Shown piece by piece: positions 1 to 8,870 of a stretch of DNA of 64,000 nt; positions within the stretch are counted from its first letter, which is position 1; the number at the start of each line of letters is the position of its first letter. The position numbers and the translations under genes were made by a program. Origin of the DNA: JAXLSZ01 sp046330315 (lineage in GTDB: Bacteria; Actinomycetota; Thermoleophilia; Solirubrobacterales; 70-9); NCBI GenBank assembly GCA_046330315.1, contig JAXLSZ010000010.1, forward strand, positions 124,001 to 188,000, given 5' to 3'. The notes beneath the pieces were generated by a model. It ran no database searches. It saw nothing but the letters and a program-made list of their open reading frames with translations, and was not told the origin of the DNA.

Positions 1-566
1 AGCTCCGAGTCGAACGCGAAGTCCAGCGAGTTGCGCAGGAAGGGCACGGTGAGCAGCAGCCGGCGCGAGTAGGCCCGGTAGCCGGTGTGGGCCTCGGAGA
101 GGTCGGTCCCCATCATCCGGTTCTCGATCGTGGTCAGGAAGCGGTTGGCCAGGAACTTCCAGCGCGGCATCCCGGCCGCCAGGGCGGCGCCCGGGATCAG
201 CAGCCGGGACCCGAGCACCAGGTCGGCCTCGCCGTCGAGTATCGGCCTGACCATCTCCGGGATCAGGCCGGGCTCGTACTGCCCGTCGGGGTGGAGCATC
301 ACCACCACGTCCGCGTCGCGCTGCAGGGCCTCCATGTAGCAGGTCTTCTGGTTGCCGCCGTAGCCGACCTGGTGCGGGTGCCAGACCAGGTGCATGGGGA
401 GCTGGCGGGCCAGGTGGACGGTCTCGTCGGTGGAGGAGTCGTCGACCAGGATCACCTCGTCGACCTCGTCCTGCGGGATCTCCGCGAAGGTGCGCTCGAG
501 GGTCGCCGCGGCCTGCCGGGCCGGCATCACCACGACGATCTTCGCCCTGCGTTGCGTCTCAGGCAA
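1..566 (-). CDS. Family 2 glycosyltransferase (partial, 3' end outside window)
   Basis: Cytoplasmic GT-A enzyme that transfers a sugar from a nucleotide- or prenol-linked donor, probably for envelope glycan synthesis. The minus-strand translation begins (TTG at 566-564) with a short basic lead, then KIVVVMPARQAAATLERTF, the usual GT2 nucleotide-binding strand. DEVILVDDSSTDET follows, then VVMLHPDGQYEPG, where the metal-binding DXD is replaced by HPDGQY as in many prenyl-phosphate glycosyltransferases. GSRLL and a TGYRAYSR motif come later. The gene runs off the left edge, so the C-terminus is unseen. TTG is chosen because it keeps the full first strand and overlaps the upstream methyltransferase stop (559-561). 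The alternative is the ATG at 527, which would cut off the first strand. The family call is firm; the acceptor is unknown. Confidence 0.85.
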   Translation of the reverse strand, partial: MPETQRRAKIVVVMPARQAAATLERTFAEIPQDEVDEVILVDDSSTDETVHLARQLPMHLVWHPHQVGYGGNQKTCYMEALQRDADVVVMLHPDGQYEPGLIPEMVRPILDGEADLVLGSRLLIPGAALAAGMPRWKFLANRFLTTIENRMMGTDLSEAHTGYRAYSRRLLLTVPFLRNSLDFAFDSE

Positions 567-1533
567 GGCGGGCCTCCACGTAAAGGGTGCCGGAGCGCCC
601 GAGGGCGACCTCCACGGCCGAGCAGGCCAGGGCCAGCGGGAAGAGCACCACACCGGCGGCGACCGCGGCGAGGCGCCGGCCGCGCGACATCGGGGCGCTG
701 CGGGCGGCCGGCCGCCTCAGCGCCTCGTAGAGCCGCAGGTCGCCGGGCAGCGAGCCGACCAGGCCGTCGAGCCACCCGATGACGACCTGGGCGCCGCGCA
801 CCCCCGAGGTCCGCTCCACCCGGAACCCGTTGCGCTCGAGCCCGGAGCGCAGCGAGCGCTCGGAGAGGTGCACGAGGTGGCGGGGGAGGTCGAGGTGCAG
901 CCAGCGGTCTCCGAAGGCCCTCGCCTGGAGGCTGTCGGAGTTGGGGACCGCGACGAGCAGCACCCCGCCCCCCATCAGCAGGCGCGCCGCCTCGCGGATC
1001 GCCGCGCCCGGCGCCGGGAGGTGCTCAAGGGCGTGCCAGAAGACGACCGCCGCCCACTCGCCGTCCCCCTCGACCTGCTCGAGCGTGGCGTCGCGGACCT
1101 CGGGTCCCGCGGCCTCGCGGGCTTCGGGTGCCGTGGCGCCGCGCTCGAGCCCGAGGACGCGCCGCCCGCGCCGCTGCAGGGCGGCGATCAGCACGCCCTC
1201 CCCCGAGCCGACGTCGATCACCGGCCCGGGCGGCGAGATCTCGTCGATGCGCCCGGCGATCATCGCCCTCGAGCGAGTGAAGAAGGCGTCGCCGATCAGC
1301 GCGTAGCGCCGGCCCCCGGCGGGCCGGTACCAGGTGCCGTAGGCGCGGTCGAGGTCCTGGGCAGAGGGCCAGGGGTCGGTCGAGGCCGCTCCGCACCGCC
1401 CGCAGAGGACCCTGCCGTGCAGCCGCCTGGACCCCTCGCCCAGGGGCTCACCGCACCACACGCAGGCCCGGGTCGGCGCGTCCTCGCCCCAGACCACCGG
1501 GAAGCGCTCGGCTGCGGGCGCCGCGGCGCTCAT
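559..1533 (-). CDS. SAM-dependent methyltransferase with N-terminal zinc-ribbon-like motif
   Basis: Class I methyltransferase of 324 aa. Residues about 20-45 carry two CxxC pairs (CVWCGEP and CGRCGA), a zinc-ribbon-like knuckle. Motif I is VIDVGSGEGVLIAAL near residue 105, followed by LGLERG and a VVFWHALEHLP post-motif segment typical of Methyltransf_23 proteins. The C-terminus has a hydrophobic helix (AAVAAGVVLFPLALACS) that could attach it to the membrane. It overlaps the start of the downstream GT2 by 8 nt and the stop of the upstream methyltransferase by 4 nt, so the three are translationally coupled. Substrate unknown; the glycosyltransferase neighbours suggest a lipid-linked sugar or glycan. 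Confidence 0.85.
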   Translation of the reverse strand: MSAAAPAAERFPVVWGEDAPTRACVWCGEPLGEGSRRLHGRVLCGRCGAASTDPWPSAQDLDRAYGTWYRPAGGRRYALIGDAFFTRSRAMIAGRIDEISPPGPVIDVGSGEGVLIAALQRRGRRVLGLERGATAPEAREAAGPEVRDATLEQVEGDGEWAAVVFWHALEHLPAPGAAIREAARLLMGGGVLLVAVPNSDSLQARAFGDRWLHLDLPRHLVHLSERSLRSGLERNGFRVERTSGVRGAQVVIGWLDGLVGSLPGDLRLYEALRRPAARSAPMSRGRRLAAVAAGVVLFPLALACSAVEVALGRSGTLYVEARLA

Positions 1534-2351
1534 CGCCCCGCCGGCCTCGGATCGCGGCAGATCGCGCAGAGGTCGAGGGCATCCTCGAGCCCCCCCTCTC
1601 GCAGCTCGAAGTCGGAGGCCTCGATCGCCGCAGCGCGCGGGTCCTCGACGTGCCGGTAGCGGCGCAGCATCAGGTCGTAGAGGCGCCGGCGGGCGCGCAG
1701 GGGGACGAGCCGGCGCAGGCGCAGCGGGTCGAGGCCGAGCAGGCGGTCCAGCTTGGCGCGCTCCTCGTCGAAGATCTCCATGTAGCGGGGCGAGCCGAAC
1801 AGGCCGCGAAGCTCGACCGAGGCGAAATGCGGTTCGCAGAGCCCGCGCAGCTCGCCGGGATCGAACTCGACGTGATGGTAGGGGTCGATGATCTCGTCGG
1901 GGCGCCCGAGCGTCAGCCTGTTGGGGGTGACGAATATCGCCGTCCCCCCCGGCTCCAGCACCCGCGCCGCCTCGGCCAGGACTCGCTCGGGATCGGGGAC
2001 GTGCTCGACCGACTGCACGGAGAGAAGCGAGGAGAAGCTGCCGTCCTCGAAGGGCAGGCGGCGCATGTCGGCGACGACGGTCTCTCGGTCCTGCCCGTCC
2101 AGCGCCCCGGCGTCGATGTCCACCCCCACCGTCTCGCGCGGCTCCAGCAGGTGGTAGCTGTGGCCGACCCCGCAGCCGAGGTCCAGCAGCCGCCCCGGGC
2201 CAAGGAAGGGCCCGCAGAGCGCGTAGGCGGCGACGTGGCGCTGCCAGGTGGGGTTGAACCCGCCGGCGGGGCTGGAAACGCGCTCTCCGGTGATCTTGGC
2301 GGCGCCGGATCGCTCTCCGGGTATCTTTGCGGCGCCGGGAGGTGTGCTCAT
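1530..2351 (-). CDS. SAM-dependent methyltransferase
   Basis: Class I methyltransferase, 273 aa from the chosen ATG at 2351. An in-frame ATG at 2393 would add 14 residues of poor character. Motif I is GRLLDLGCGVGHSYHLLEP, then VGVDID, the acidic VVADMRRLPFEDGSF segment, and SVQSVEHVPDPERVL with the VEH typical of Methyltransf_11 proteins. The N-terminus holds a short internal repeat (AAKIPGER / AAKITGER). Its stop overlaps the start of the next methyltransferase (ATGA, 1530-1533). It is divergent from the GT2 gene at 2450. Substrate not identifiable; co-transcription with a second methyltransferase and a GT2 suggests glycan or glycolipid modification. Confidence 0.85.
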   Translation of the reverse strand: MSTPPGAAKIPGERSGAAKITGERVSSPAGGFNPTWQRHVAAYALCGPFLGPGRLLDLGCGVGHSYHLLEPRETVGVDIDAGALDGQDRETVVADMRRLPFEDGSFSSLLSVQSVEHVPDPERVLAEAARVLEPGGTAIFVTPNRLTLGRPDEIIDPYHHVEFDPGELRGLCEPHFASVELRGLFGSPRYMEIFDEERAKLDRLLGLDPLRLRRLVPLRARRRLYDLMLRRYRHVEDPRAAAIEASDFELREGGLEDALDLCAICRDPRPAGR

Positions 2352-2449
2352 TGCAGGACTTTCATCGGCAACCAGGGCAGGGCATCTTGGCAATCTTCAG
2401 GCAAGTCCGCTCCCCGCGAGCGGGCAGAGAATAGGATCGCTCAACTCGA

Positions 2450-3172
2450 ATGTGGGAAGAGAAGCGAGTTTCGGTCGTGCTGATGACCTACGCGGAGCGC
2501 GGCTCGATTCGCCGGGTCATCGACGGGTTCTTCGCCACAGGCGTGGTGGACGAGGTGCTGGTCGTCAACAACAACGCCGAGCCCGGCACCTCCGAGGAGG
2601 TCGCCCAGACCCGCGCCGCCGAGGTCTTCGAGCCCAGGCAGGGCTACGGGCACGCCACCCGGCGGGGGCTGACCGAGGCGAGCGGAGAGCTGATCGTGCT
2701 GGCCGAGCCCGACGGCACCTTCCTCCCCGAGGACATCCGCAAGCTGCTGGTCTACAGCAACGAGTGCGACGCGGTGTTCGGGACCCGCACCACCCGCGAG
2801 CTGATCTGGCACGGGGCCAACATGAAGTGGTTCCTGCGCTGGGGTAACTGGGCGGTCGCGAAGCTGGTCGAGGGCCTCTTCAACACCGGGCACCTGAGCG
2901 ACGTCGGATGCAGCTATCGCCTCTTCCGCCGCGAGATGGCGGGGCAGATCGCCGAGCGGATGCGGGTGGGAGGCAACCACGCGGGAGCCGAGATCCTCCT
3001 GCTCACCGTGACCTCGGGGGCGCGGTTCGTCGAGGTTCCCGTCAACTACCTCCCCCGGGTCGGGGAGTCCTCGGCGACCGGGGACCCGCTGTCCGCGATC
3101 AGCATCGGGCTGCGGATGGTCGCCCTGATCCTCAGGTGGCGGGCCCGGCGACCGGGCCGGCCGGGCGCCTGA
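2450..3172 (+). CDS. Family 2 glycosyltransferase (dolichyl-phosphate-type)
   Basis: Cytosolic GT2 enzyme, 240 aa. RVSVVLMTYAERGSIRRVID forms the first Rossmann-like strand. VVDEVLVVNNNAEPGTSEEV has an unusual NNNA where DDxS is usual, and VLAEPDGTFLPED takes the place of the DXD loop. FGTRTTREL and VGCSYRLFRREM follow the acceptor-side pattern of prenol-phosphate glycosyltransferases. There is no C-terminal membrane domain. The methyltransferase at 3188 follows 15 nt downstream, so the two are probably co-transcribed. Likely role is transfer of a sugar onto a prenyl phosphate or glycan intermediate; sugar unknown. Confidence 0.85.
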   Translation: MWEEKRVSVVLMTYAERGSIRRVIDGFFATGVVDEVLVVNNNAEPGTSEEVAQTRAAEVFEPRQGYGHATRRGLTEASGELIVLAEPDGTFLPEDIRKLLVYSNECDAVFGTRTTRELIWHGANMKWFLRWGNWAVAKLVEGLFNTGHLSDVGCSYRLFRREMAGQIAERMRVGGNHAGAEILLLTVTSGARFVEVPVNYLPRVGESSATGDPLSAISIGLRMVALILRWRARRPGRPGA

Positions 3173-3187
3173 GACGGCGCCGCACCG

Positions 3188-3898
3188 ATGAACGAGCACT
3201 TCGACGCGATCGCCGGGCAGTACGACCGCTCGCTCCCCCCCCACGTGGTCGAGCACTACCTCCAGAAGCGGCTCGACTACATCCGCGAGCACGCGCCGGC
3301 GGGAGCCTCGGTGCTCGACGTCGGCTGCGGCACCGGGCTCCTCGCGGACCGCGTCCAGCGGGCCGGGTTCTCGGTGACCGGCGTGGACCCCTCGGAGGGG
3401 ATGCTCGAGTTCCTCAGGAAGCGGAATCCCCGGGTGGCGACGGAGGTCGCCTCGGGGACCGACCTTCCCTTCCCGGACTCGAGCTTCGACCTGGTCTACT
3501 GCGTCGCCGTCATGCACCACATCGCAGACCGCGGCGAGGTCGAGAAGGCCCTGGGGGAGATGGTGCGGGTCACCGCGGCGGGCGGGCGGGTCCTCGTCTG
3601 GGACCACAACCCGCGCAACCCCTACTGGAGGCTGCTGATGGCGAGGGTTCCCCAGGACACCGGGGAGGAGCGGCTGATCCCCGAGAGGGAGATCCTGGCC
3701 GGGCTGCGGCGGGCCGGCGCGACGCCGCTGGACTCGGCCCAGCTCGGGCTGGTCCCCGACTTCACCCCCCGGGCCATGGTCGGGGTCGCCGCCCGGCTGG
3801 AGAGGGGAGCCGAGCGGGTTCCCGGGCTGCGGCGGCTCTGCGCCCACAACGTCATTCTCGCGGCGAAGCCCCCGCCCGGCTCGCCCCCGCCCGGCTGA
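3188..3898 (+). CDS. SAM-dependent methyltransferase
   Basis: Class I methyltransferase of 236 aa, probably using a soluble or lipid-linked substrate. FDAIAGQYDRSLPPHVVEHY is the N-terminal helix typical of Methyltransf_11/25 proteins. Motif I is ASVLDVGCGTGLLADRV, then TGVDPSEGML, LPFPDSSFDLVYCVAVMHH and RVTAAGGRVLVWDHNP. It starts 15 nt after the GT2 gene. Its last 47 nt overlap the 3' end of the convergent, frameshifted GT39 gene. The coding end is a duplicated 15-nt Pro-Pro-Pro-Gly-encoding unit just before the stop, one of several 3'-end duplications in this window. Confidence 0.87.
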   Translation: MNEHFDAIAGQYDRSLPPHVVEHYLQKRLDYIREHAPAGASVLDVGCGTGLLADRVQRAGFSVTGVDPSEGMLEFLRKRNPRVATEVASGTDLPFPDSSFDLVYCVAVMHHIADRGEVEKALGEMVRVTAAGGRVLVWDHNPRNPYWRLLMARVPQDTGEERLIPEREILAGLRRAGATPLDSAQLGLVPDFTPRAMVGVAARLERGAERVPGLRRLCAHNVILAAKPPPGSPPPG

Positions 3899-5458
3899 GG
3901 ATCCACATCCTGACGGGATCGAAGCCGGGGTAGTCCCGCACCTCGGAGACGGCGAAGGCCGGGCGAAGCCTGCCGAGCAGCTCGCGCAGCTCCGAGCGGT
4001 AGGGGCCCTGGAGGCTGCCGAGGACGTAGATGCGCCCGGCCGGGCCCGCCGCCGCCCTTGCGAACGCCGCGACCTGCCCGGGCGTGGCGGCCCGGTCGAA
4101 CGGGGAGAAGGGATGGTCGCTCTCCTGGGGTATGCCGAGCCGGATCACCTGATGGCCGGGCGAGAGCTCGGTATCGAGCGAGGTGAGCGGGCCCGGGGTG
4201 ATGGAGCTCTCGACGATCACGTCCGAGCCCGAGGCCCGCTCCTCGATCGTCCGGGCCGCGGCGCCGTAGGCGGGCCGCTCGCCGCTGTCGCCGAGCATCT
4301 TCGCCCCGGCGATCCCCAGGCCGCCGATCACCAGGAGCGTGCAGGCGGTCCTGGCCACGGCCGACCTCGGTGAGGTGACGAGAGCGCCCGCGCAGAGCGC
4401 CAGCGCGGGCCACGAGGCGGCCAGGTTCCTGGTCCCGAACAGGTTGGTCGAGACGGCGCTCGACAGCGCCTCGCCGAGCGGGGTGGCGATCGCCAGGACG
4501 AGAACCAGCGCGAGGCCGGCCGGCAGGCTGGGGCGCGGCCGGGCCCCGCGGAGGTCCGCCACCCGGGCGAGCGGCGCCAGCAGCAGTCCGGCGCAGATCA
4601 GGGCGATGGCCGGGTAGCCCGGGATGACCCTCACCGACAGGCCCCAGGGGTAGCCCACCGACCAGTGCAGGAGCCCCGAGCCCACCGAGTCGGCGTTGAA
4701 GGGGAGCAGGATCGAGGCGATCTTCGTCGTCGGCGAGTTGAGGTCGGCGATCGCGCCCGAGGCCCAGGGCAGGTAGGCGAGGGCGGCTCCGAGGTTGGCC
4801 GCCAGCACGGCGCGCCGGGCCGGCGGGTGAAACCACAGGGCCCACAGGGCCTGCGCGATCAGCGCGAAGGCGACCGTGTAGTGGGTGTACATGGCGGCGC
4901 AGGAGAAGGCGCCGTAGGCGACCCACCAGCGCACTCCGGGGGCCTCGAGGGCGCGCAGCAGGCAAAGCGTCGAGGCGAGCAGCAGGGCGATCATCACCGC
5001 GTAGCCCCGCGCCTCGGTGGAGTAATAGATCATGAAGGGGCTGAGCGTGACCAGATCGCTGCGACGAACCCGGCTCCGCTGCCGATCGTCCTGGCGCCGA
5101 GCAGGTAGGTGAGCGGGATCGTCGCGGTGCCGGCGATCAGGAGGGAGCCGCAGCATCTCCTTGCCGGCGTCGATCTGGGTGCTCAGCTTCGCTGCCAGGA
5201 AGTAGAGCGGCGGGGTGATCTCGGCGTCGGAGCGAACGATGTCCAGACCCCGCCGAAGCCGGTGTGGTGGGTGACGACCCAGTAGGTGGAGAGCTCGTCG
5301 CCGAACAGGGACTGCGAGAGGCCGGGAAGGCGCAGGGCGAGGCCGAGCGCCGTGAGGGCGGCGAGGAGCAGCGCCTCGGTCCAGGTCGCCCGGCCGAGCC
5401 GCCCGGCGCTCGCCGGTCCCGCCGTCGAGGGGGCGATCGAAGTGTCGCTGGCGCTCAT
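3852..5458 (-). pseudogene. GT39-type membrane glycosyltransferase, broken by three frameshifts (copy 1)
   Basis: Near-identical partner of the intact gene at 5455-7092. It shares the N-terminal sequence (MSASDTSIAPSTAGPASAGR), the first-loop acidic motif FGDELSTYW, multiple membrane helices and a C-terminal extracytoplasmic domain. Relative to the intact copy the DNA lacks one C near 5243, two G near 5140-5147 and one G near 5054. This splits the reading frame after GVW, after MLRLP, and before LVTLSPF; a compensating +1/-1 pair lies near 5070-5077. All losses are in short G/C runs, so assembly error in a repeat is as likely as real decay. The start ATG overlaps the stop of copy 2 (ATGA). 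From about 4400 downwards the C-terminal half is diverged and uninterrupted. Confidence 0.75.
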
Positions 5459-5473
5459 TGGGTCCCGGGCCTC
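4724..5473. repeat. 750-bp direct repeat, copy 1 (partner 6358-7107)
   Basis: The 5' part of the two GT39 genes, including the start codon and about 15 bp upstream of it, is nearly identical at DNA level. Only a few substitutions and the three short G/C-run deletions separate them. Identity falls sharply below about 4724/6358, apart from another conserved patch near 4408-4495 and 6036-6113. This pattern fits a recent partial duplication or gene conversion. Confidence 0.85.
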
Positions 5474-7092
5474 GGCGTCCGGCCCCCGCCACCGGAGGGC
5501 TCGCGGTCCAGGTAGATGGTCGCGACCGGGAGCAGGCCCGCAGAGACCCGTCGCGAGGTGACGCGCAAGCCGCTGCGGGCAAGGCTCCGCAGCAGCTCGG
5601 CCATCTGGGGCCCGAACGGACCGGTCGGGCTGCCGACGACGATCACCCGTCCGCCGCGGCCGGCCGCGGCCCGGGCGAAGCTCGCCACCTGGACCGGCGA
5701 GGCGACCACGTCGCCCGCGCCGAACGGCGCTCGATTCTCCTGAGGGACCCCCAACCGGACCACCGAGTAGCTGCCGCGGCTCCTGCCCAGGTCCACGTCG
5801 AGCGAGCTCAGCGGGCCGGGGCTGACGACCGCGGCATCGACCACGACGGTGGAGCCGGGGGGCTCGGCCCGGATCAGCGCGGCTGCCTGCCGGGTGTCGG
5901 GGCGGCGGTGGCTCGCCCCGAGCATCCTCACCGCGCTGATCGCGAAGGACGCGACGACGAGCGCCGTGGCCGCGATCCAGAGCGGTCGCGGGCGCGGGCC
6001 CGCCACGATCGCACCCAGCACCAGCGCGAACCCGGGCCACGAGGCGGCCAGGTTCCTGGTCCCGAGCAGGTTGGTCGAGACGGCGCTCGACAGCGCCTCG
6101 CCGAGCGGGGTGGCCAGAGCGAGGGCCACGACGAGCACGAGGCCGGGGGTCACCCAGGCAGCGCGCCCCTCGGGGGCCCGGGCCAGCGCCAGCCCGCAGA
6201 GCGCGACGACGATGCCCCCGAGCAGCAGCGCCAGCGAGGGGGCGCCGGGCATGTCGCCCAACCCGACCAGGCCGTAGGGGTGGGCCACGAGCCAGTGCAC
6301 CAGCGAATCGCGGATCCAGTCCCAGGTGAACGGCTGGAGGCTGGAGAGGATGCTGGTCGTCGGCGAGTTGAGGTCGGCGATCGCGCCCGAGGCCCAGGGC
6401 AGGTAGGCGAGGGCGGCTCCGAGGTTGGCCGCCAGCACGGCGCGCCGGGCCGGCGGGTGAAACCACAGGGCCCACAGGGCCTGCGCGATCAGCGCGAAGG
6501 CGACCGTGTAGTGGGTGTACATGGCGGCGCAGGAGAAGGCGCCGTAGGCGACCCACCAGCGCACCCCGGGGGCCTCGAGGGCGCGCAGCAGGCAAAGCGT
6601 CGAGGCGAGCAGCAGGGCGATCATCACCGCGTAGCCCCGCGCCTCGGTGGAGTAATAGATCATGAAGGGGCTGAGCGTGACCAGGATCGCCGCGACGAAC
6701 CCGGCCCGCCTGCCGATCGTCCTGGCGCCGAGCAGGTAGGTGAGCGGGATCGTCGCGGTGCCGGCGATCAGGGAGGGGAGCCGCAGCATCTCCTTGCCGG
6801 CGTCGATCTGGGTGCTCAGCTTCGCCGCCAGGAAGTAGAGCGGCGGGGTGATCTCGGCGTCGGAGCGAACGACGTCCCAGACCCCGCCGAAGCCGGTGTG
6901 GTGGGTGACGACCCAGTAGGTGGAGAGCTCGTCGCCGAACAGGGACTGCGAGAGGCCGGGAAGGCGCAGGGCGAGGCCGAGCGCCGTGAGGGCGGCGAGG
7001 AGCAGCGCCTCGGTCCAGGTCGCCCGGCCGAGCCGCCCGGCGCTCGCCGGTCCCGCCGTCGAGGGGGCGATCGAAGTGTCGCTGGCGCTCAT
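5455..7092 (-). CDS. GT39/PMT-type integral-membrane glycosyltransferase (copy 2, intact)
   Basis: Polytopic GT-C fold enzyme of 545 aa that would use a prenyl-phosphate sugar on the outer membrane face. The start at 7092 is fixed by identity with copy 1; an upstream in-frame extension to 7290 is rejected. TM1 is about residues 30-50, followed by the acidic first-loop motif SLFGDELSTYWVV (GT-C catalytic Asp/Glu). Further helices follow (AILVTLSPFMIYYSTEARGYAV, VMIALLLASTLCLLRAL and others to about residue 400), then a soluble C-terminal domain. The MCM gene lies 55 nt upstream and copy 1 overlaps its stop, so an operon is likely. The acceptor is unknown; the neighbouring GT2 and methyltransferase genes fit envelope glycoconjugates. 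Confidence 0.85.
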   Translation of the reverse strand: MSASDTSIAPSTAGPASAGRLGRATWTEALLLAALTALGLALRLPGLSQSLFGDELSTYWVVTHHTGFGGVWDVVRSDAEITPPLYFLAAKLSTQIDAGKEMLRLPSLIAGTATIPLTYLLGARTIGRRAGFVAAILVTLSPFMIYYSTEARGYAVMIALLLASTLCLLRALEAPGVRWWVAYGAFSCAAMYTHYTVAFALIAQALWALWFHPPARRAVLAANLGAALAYLPWASGAIADLNSPTTSILSSLQPFTWDWIRDSLVHWLVAHPYGLVGLGDMPGAPSLALLLGGIVVALCGLALARAPEGRAAWVTPGLVLVVALALATPLGEALSSAVSTNLLGTRNLAASWPGFALVLGAIVAGPRPRPLWIAATALVVASFAISAVRMLGASHRRPDTRQAAALIRAEPPGSTVVVDAAVVSPGPLSSLDVDLGRSRGSYSVVRLGVPQENRAPFGAGDVVASPVQVASFARAAAGRGGRVIVVGSPTGPFGPQMAELLRSLARSGLRVTSRRVSAGLLPVATIYLDREPSGGGGRTPRPGTQ

Positions 7093-7107
7093 TGGGTCCC
7101 GGGCTGC
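6358..7107. repeat. 750-bp direct repeat, copy 2 (partner 4724-5473)
   Basis: Second copy of the duplicated GT39 5' region, in the same orientation. It keeps an open frame throughout and is probably the functional or correctly assembled copy. Confidence 0.85.
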
Positions 7108-7147
7108 ACGGCTCCCCGCCGCATTCCTCGCTCCGCCCTCCCGCCGG

Positions 7148-8806
7148 CTAGAAGAACGCCCCGCCGCGGTACTCGCCGAAGACGTCGCGCATCGCCCCGC
7201 AGACCTCTCCGATCGAGCCGCCGGCGCGCAGCGCCTCCCTGATCGGGACCAGGAGGTTCCCCTCGCCGCGGGCGACGTCGCGGAGCGCATCCAGCCGCCG
7301 CTCGACCTCCTCGGCGTCGCGGGCGGCCTTGAACTCGGCCAGCCGCTTGCGCTGCCGCCGCTCGACCTCGGGGTCGACCCGCAGGATGTCCACGTCGTCC
7401 ACGGTGTCGGTGACGTAGCGGTTGACGCCGACCACGACGTCCTGGCCGGAGCGGTAGCGCTCGTGGTAGGAGGCGGCCGACTCCTCGATCTCGCGCTGCA
7501 TGAAGTCCAGCGCCTCGACCGAGCCGCCGAGCTCGGCGACCTTGTCCATCAGCTCCCAGGAGCGGGCCTCGATCTCGTCGGTCAGCGACTCGACGAAGTA
7601 GGAGCCGGCGAAGGGGTCGACCGTGTCGGCGACCCCCGACTCGTGGGCGAGCACCTGCTGGGTCCGCAGGGCGATCCGCGCCGAGCGCTCGGTGGGCAGC
7701 GCCAGCGCCTCGTCGAAGCCGTTGGTGTGCAGGGACTGGGTGCCGCCGCTGACCGCCGCGAAGCCCTGCAGGGCGACCCGGATGATGTTGACCTCGGGCT
7801 GCTGGGCCTGCAGCGTCACCCCGCCGGTCTGGGTGTGGAAGCGGATCTTCATCGAGGCCTCGTCGGTGGCGCCGAAGCGCTCGGCGACGATCTTCGCCCA
7901 CATCCGGCGCACGGCCCGGAACTTCGCGACCTCCTGGAAGACGTTGTTGTGGCAGTTGAAGAAGAAGGCCAGACGCGGAGCGAACTCGTCGATCGCAAGG
8001 CCGCGCTCCAGGGCCGCCTCGACGTAGGCGATCGCGTTGGAGAGGGTGAAGGCGACCTCCTGGACCGCCGAGCAGCCCTTCTCGCGGATGTGGTAGCCGG
8101 AGATCGAGATCGTGTTCCATTTCGGCACGTTCTCGCGGCAGTACTCGAAGATGTCGGTGGTCAGCCGCATCGTCGGCTCCGGCGGGTAGATGTAGTTGCC
8201 GCGCGCCATGTACTCCTTGAGCACGTCGTTCTGGACCGTGCCGCGCAGCTTCTCGGAGGGGACGCCCTGCTCCTCGCCGACCAGCTCGTAGAGCAGCAGC
8301 AGGATCGCCGCCGGGGCGTTGATCGTCATCGAGGTGGAGACGCCGTCGAGCGGGATCTGGTCGAAGCAGATCCGCATGTCCTCGATCGTGTCGATGGCGA
8401 CTCCGGTGCGGCCGACCTCGCCCTCGCAGAGCGGGTCGTCGGAGTCGCGGCCGAGCTGGGTCGGCAGGTCGAAGGCCATCGAGAGCCCGGTCGAGCCGTG
8501 CTCGATCAGGTAGCGGTAGCGCTCGTTGGTCTCCTCGGCGGTGGCGAAGCCGGCGTACTGGCGCATCGTCCAGAGCCGGTCGCGGTACATGCGCTCGTGG
8601 ATCCCCCGGGTGAAGGGCGGCGAGCCGGGCTCGCCGAGGCGCTCGGAGAGGCCCGGGGCGACGTCCTGCTCGGTGTAGAGCGGCTTGATCTCGATGCCGG
8701 AGTCGGTGAAGACGCGCTCCTCCTCGGGCCCCAGAAGGGGGGCGATGCAGCGGTTCTCCCGGGGGGGAGCGGCGGCCGCGGCTTCGGTGTCCCGGGTCTT
8801 CGGCAT
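7148..8806 (-). CDS. Methylmalonyl-CoA mutase family, large (catalytic) subunit
   Basis: Adenosylcobalamin-dependent acyl-CoA mutase catalytic barrel, 552 aa, probably interconverting methylmalonyl-CoA and succinyl-CoA. Seen: RLWTMRQYAGFATAEETNER, GLSMAFDLPTQLGRDSD, GEVGRTGVAIDT, YIYPPEPTMRL, NTISISGYHIREKG (with the conserved His), FHTQTGGVTLQAQQPE and GGTQSLHTNGFDEALALPT. A Tyr precedes the RQYAGF block (MYRDRLW) and an Arg precedes NYIYPPEP, as expected for methylmalonyl rather than isobutyryl specificity. The C-terminal B12-binding domain (DxHxxG) is absent, so a separate small subunit must be encoded elsewhere. Methylmalonyl-CoA epimerase is at 52826. Esterase and UXS genes lie upstream on the same strand. 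Confidence 0.92.
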   Translation of the reverse strand: MPKTRDTEAAAAAPPRENRCIAPLLGPEEERVFTDSGIEIKPLYTEQDVAPGLSERLGEPGSPPFTRGIHERMYRDRLWTMRQYAGFATAEETNERYRYLIEHGSTGLSMAFDLPTQLGRDSDDPLCEGEVGRTGVAIDTIEDMRICFDQIPLDGVSTSMTINAPAAILLLLYELVGEEQGVPSEKLRGTVQNDVLKEYMARGNYIYPPEPTMRLTTDIFEYCRENVPKWNTISISGYHIREKGCSAVQEVAFTLSNAIAYVEAALERGLAIDEFAPRLAFFFNCHNNVFQEVAKFRAVRRMWAKIVAERFGATDEASMKIRFHTQTGGVTLQAQQPEVNIIRVALQGFAAVSGGTQSLHTNGFDEALALPTERSARIALRTQQVLAHESGVADTVDPFAGSYFVESLTDEIEARSWELMDKVAELGGSVEALDFMQREIEESAASYHERYRSGQDVVVGVNRYVTDTVDDVDILRVDPEVERRQRKRLAEFKAARDAEEVERRLDALRDVARGEGNLLVPIREALRAGGSIGEVCGAMRDVFGEYRGGAFF

Positions 8807-8870
8807 CTGCGGAAGGATAGGTGCGCGGAGCCTCCGGGGGCGGGTCGCGCGGCCCGGCGGGAGCGCGCGG

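Noticed and set aside
2441..3847. Long minus-strand frame opposite the GT2 and methyltransferase genes
   Set aside because: Composition and lack of motifs show it is the complement of the real plus-strand genes.
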